Shown one piece after another: positions 63,422-64,000 of a DNA stretch of 64,000 bases. Every line of letters begins with the position of its first letter. The first letter of the stretch is position 1. Location of the stretch: positions 2,196,001-2,260,000 of the forward strand of contig NZ_CP082333.1 in the NCBI RefSeq assembly GCF_019890935.1. The letters run 5' to 3'. A model generated the notes under the pieces. The model was not told the origin of the DNA and searched no databases. It saw only the letters and a program-made list of their open reading frames with translations. The translations under genes were made by a program, and so were the position numbers. Source of the stretch: Exiguobacterium acetylicum. GTDB taxonomy: Bacteria; Bacillota; Bacilli; Exiguobacteriales; Exiguobacteriaceae.

Positions 63422-64000
63422 TTATCCGACAGGTTCTCCTGTTGTTTCACCTTCTACTGGTGAAGCAGGATCACCCGTTTCGTTACTATCAGGTGTATCA
63501 GGTGACGTCGGACTTGTCGGAGATGTTGGTGTATCTGGCGTCTCGACGCCATCTGTCTGCGGTTCATCCGTCGTTTGGTCATTATTTGTATCCGTTGAAT
63601 CATTGGAATCATTCGTATCCGTCGAATCATCGGAGTTCGTGTCATCTTCCGGTTCAGGTACGACGACTGGTGCTTGCTCTTCTTGACTACTCTTTGTCAC
63701 GATTGCTGGGATGGCTGCGTAAAAATCAAGAGACAATAACTGCTTTTTCTCCCCTTGAGCCGTCTTCGTCACGCGATAGACTTCAATCGATTTCCCTTCT
63801 TCTCCCGCTTGTGTATCGCTTGTCGTTCCTGCTGTAAGCGTTGCAGAATAACGTGTGATCGTCCGGAATGGAATCGTTTTTTCGCCTTCAAGAACGGTCG
63901 TGACCGTTTCCTTGAACGGTGTGCCTCGCAATTCAAGCGTGACATCGCTTCCGTTTTGGGTCGCAATGACACGATAGATGGATGCTTGTGTATTACGAAC
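63422..64000 (-). CDS. Surface protein C-terminus, VanW/G5-like, with acidic Thr/Pro-rich tail (partial)
   Basis: The frame is open to the right edge, so only the C-terminal 192 residues are seen. They begin VRNTQASIYRVIATQNGSDV and include LRGTPFKETVTTVLEGEKTIPF and a later GEEGKSIEVYRVTKT, which resemble the end of a VanW domain followed by a G5-type domain. The last 70 residues are low complexity, rich in Asp, Ser, Thr, Asn and Pro (DSTDTNDSNDSTDTNN; PTSPTSPTSPDTP), with no LPXTG anchor. It heads the visible pilus operon, 15 bases before the small membrane protein. Domain naming is tentative because the N-terminus is outside the window. Confidence 0.6.
   Translation of the reverse strand, partial: VRNTQASIYRVIATQNGSDVTLELRGTPFKETVTTVLEGEKTIPFRTITRYSATLTAGTTSDTQAGEEGKSIEVYRVTKTAQGEKKQLLSLDFYAAIPAIVTKSSQEEQAPVVVPEPEDDTNSDDSTDTNDSNDSTDTNNDQTTDEPQTDGVETPDTPTSPTSPTSPDTPDSNETGDPASPVEGETTGEPVG
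63459..63656. repeat. Low-complexity repeat region encoding the Ser/Asp/Thr/Pro tail
   Basis: Short imperfect repeats lie within the partial surface-protein gene: on the plus strand, variants of GTATCCGT-GAATCAT-GGA recur around 63590-63640, and GTCGGA/GTTGGT-type units around 63505-63540. Such tracts are prone to slippage, so tail length may vary among strains. Confidence 0.55.

Overview
The window reads as chromosomal backbone of a low-to-middle G+C member of the Bacillales. The best guess is Exiguobacterium or a close relative. Gene order follows Bacillus subtilis over long stretches: recD2-alaS-ireB-yqgF-DUF1292-mltG-trmR-udk-greA-mtnN; mnmA-iscS-cymR; hisS-aspS; rel-apt-recJ-sec-yajC-tgt-queA-ruvBA; nadABC//nifS-niaR; obg-spo0B-rpmA-prp-rplU; minDC-mreDCB-radC-maf. 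The sporulation genes expected between these blocks are absent. An RNase E/G gene stands where spoIVFA/spoIVFB would be. This points to a non-spore-former that descends from a Bacillus-like layout. No rRNA, tRNA, insertion sequence, prophage or CRISPR array was seen.

Layout. 1-4.1 kb: an orphan membrane-anchored oligopeptide-binding protein and the fabH-fabF operon under a near-perfect FapR operator. 4.1-14.5 kb: a leftward block of nucleoside, tRNA and cell-wall genes, with an alaS T-box. 14.5-23 kb: a VOC protein, TPR protein, mnmA, cysteine desulfurase and cymR, then divergent rarA, tcdA, a 6S RNA, a CRY-DASH-type photolyase, a 39-residue basic peptide gene and a 3-methyladenine glycosylase. 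Two rightward genes here (VOC and the small peptide) have sigma-B-like promoters. 23-29 kb: hisS-aspS behind a T-box, dtd and rel. 29-39 kb: apt, recJ, separate secF and secD, yajC, tgt, queA, ruvB and ruvA. 39-44 kb: the NAD de novo operon nadB-nadC-nadA, divergent from nifS-niaR. 44-54 kb: a CNNM/CBS protein, obg, a Spo0B-like protein, ribosomal proteins L27 and L21 with the L27-processing protease, RNase E/G, and minDC-mreDCB. 54-55 kb: radC and maf.

55-64 kb: a type IV pilus cluster (VanW/G5-like protein, small membrane protein, pilB, pilT, pilC, major pilin, prepilin peptidase, fused pilM-pilN, pilO) placed where B. subtilis has comC. The pilin gene is a composition mosaic: a host-like 5' end and an AT-rich 3' part. 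It sits between its own probable promoter and a terminator.

Together the genes cover fatty acid initiation, NAD synthesis, tRNA charging and modification (alaS, hisS, aspS, dtd, mnmA, tcdA, tgt, queA, trmR), stringent response, recombination and repair, secretion, cell shape and division, and surface pili. I found no clearly new defence or mobile system. The items most worth checking are the mosaic pilin, the PilM-PilN fusion, the Spo0B relic in a locus stripped of sporulation genes, intrinsic terminators whose U-tract runs into the next gene's Shine-Dalgarno, the 86-base nadB/nadC overlap, and the shared divergent nad/nifS control region. Everything comes from reading the sequence; no database search was run.
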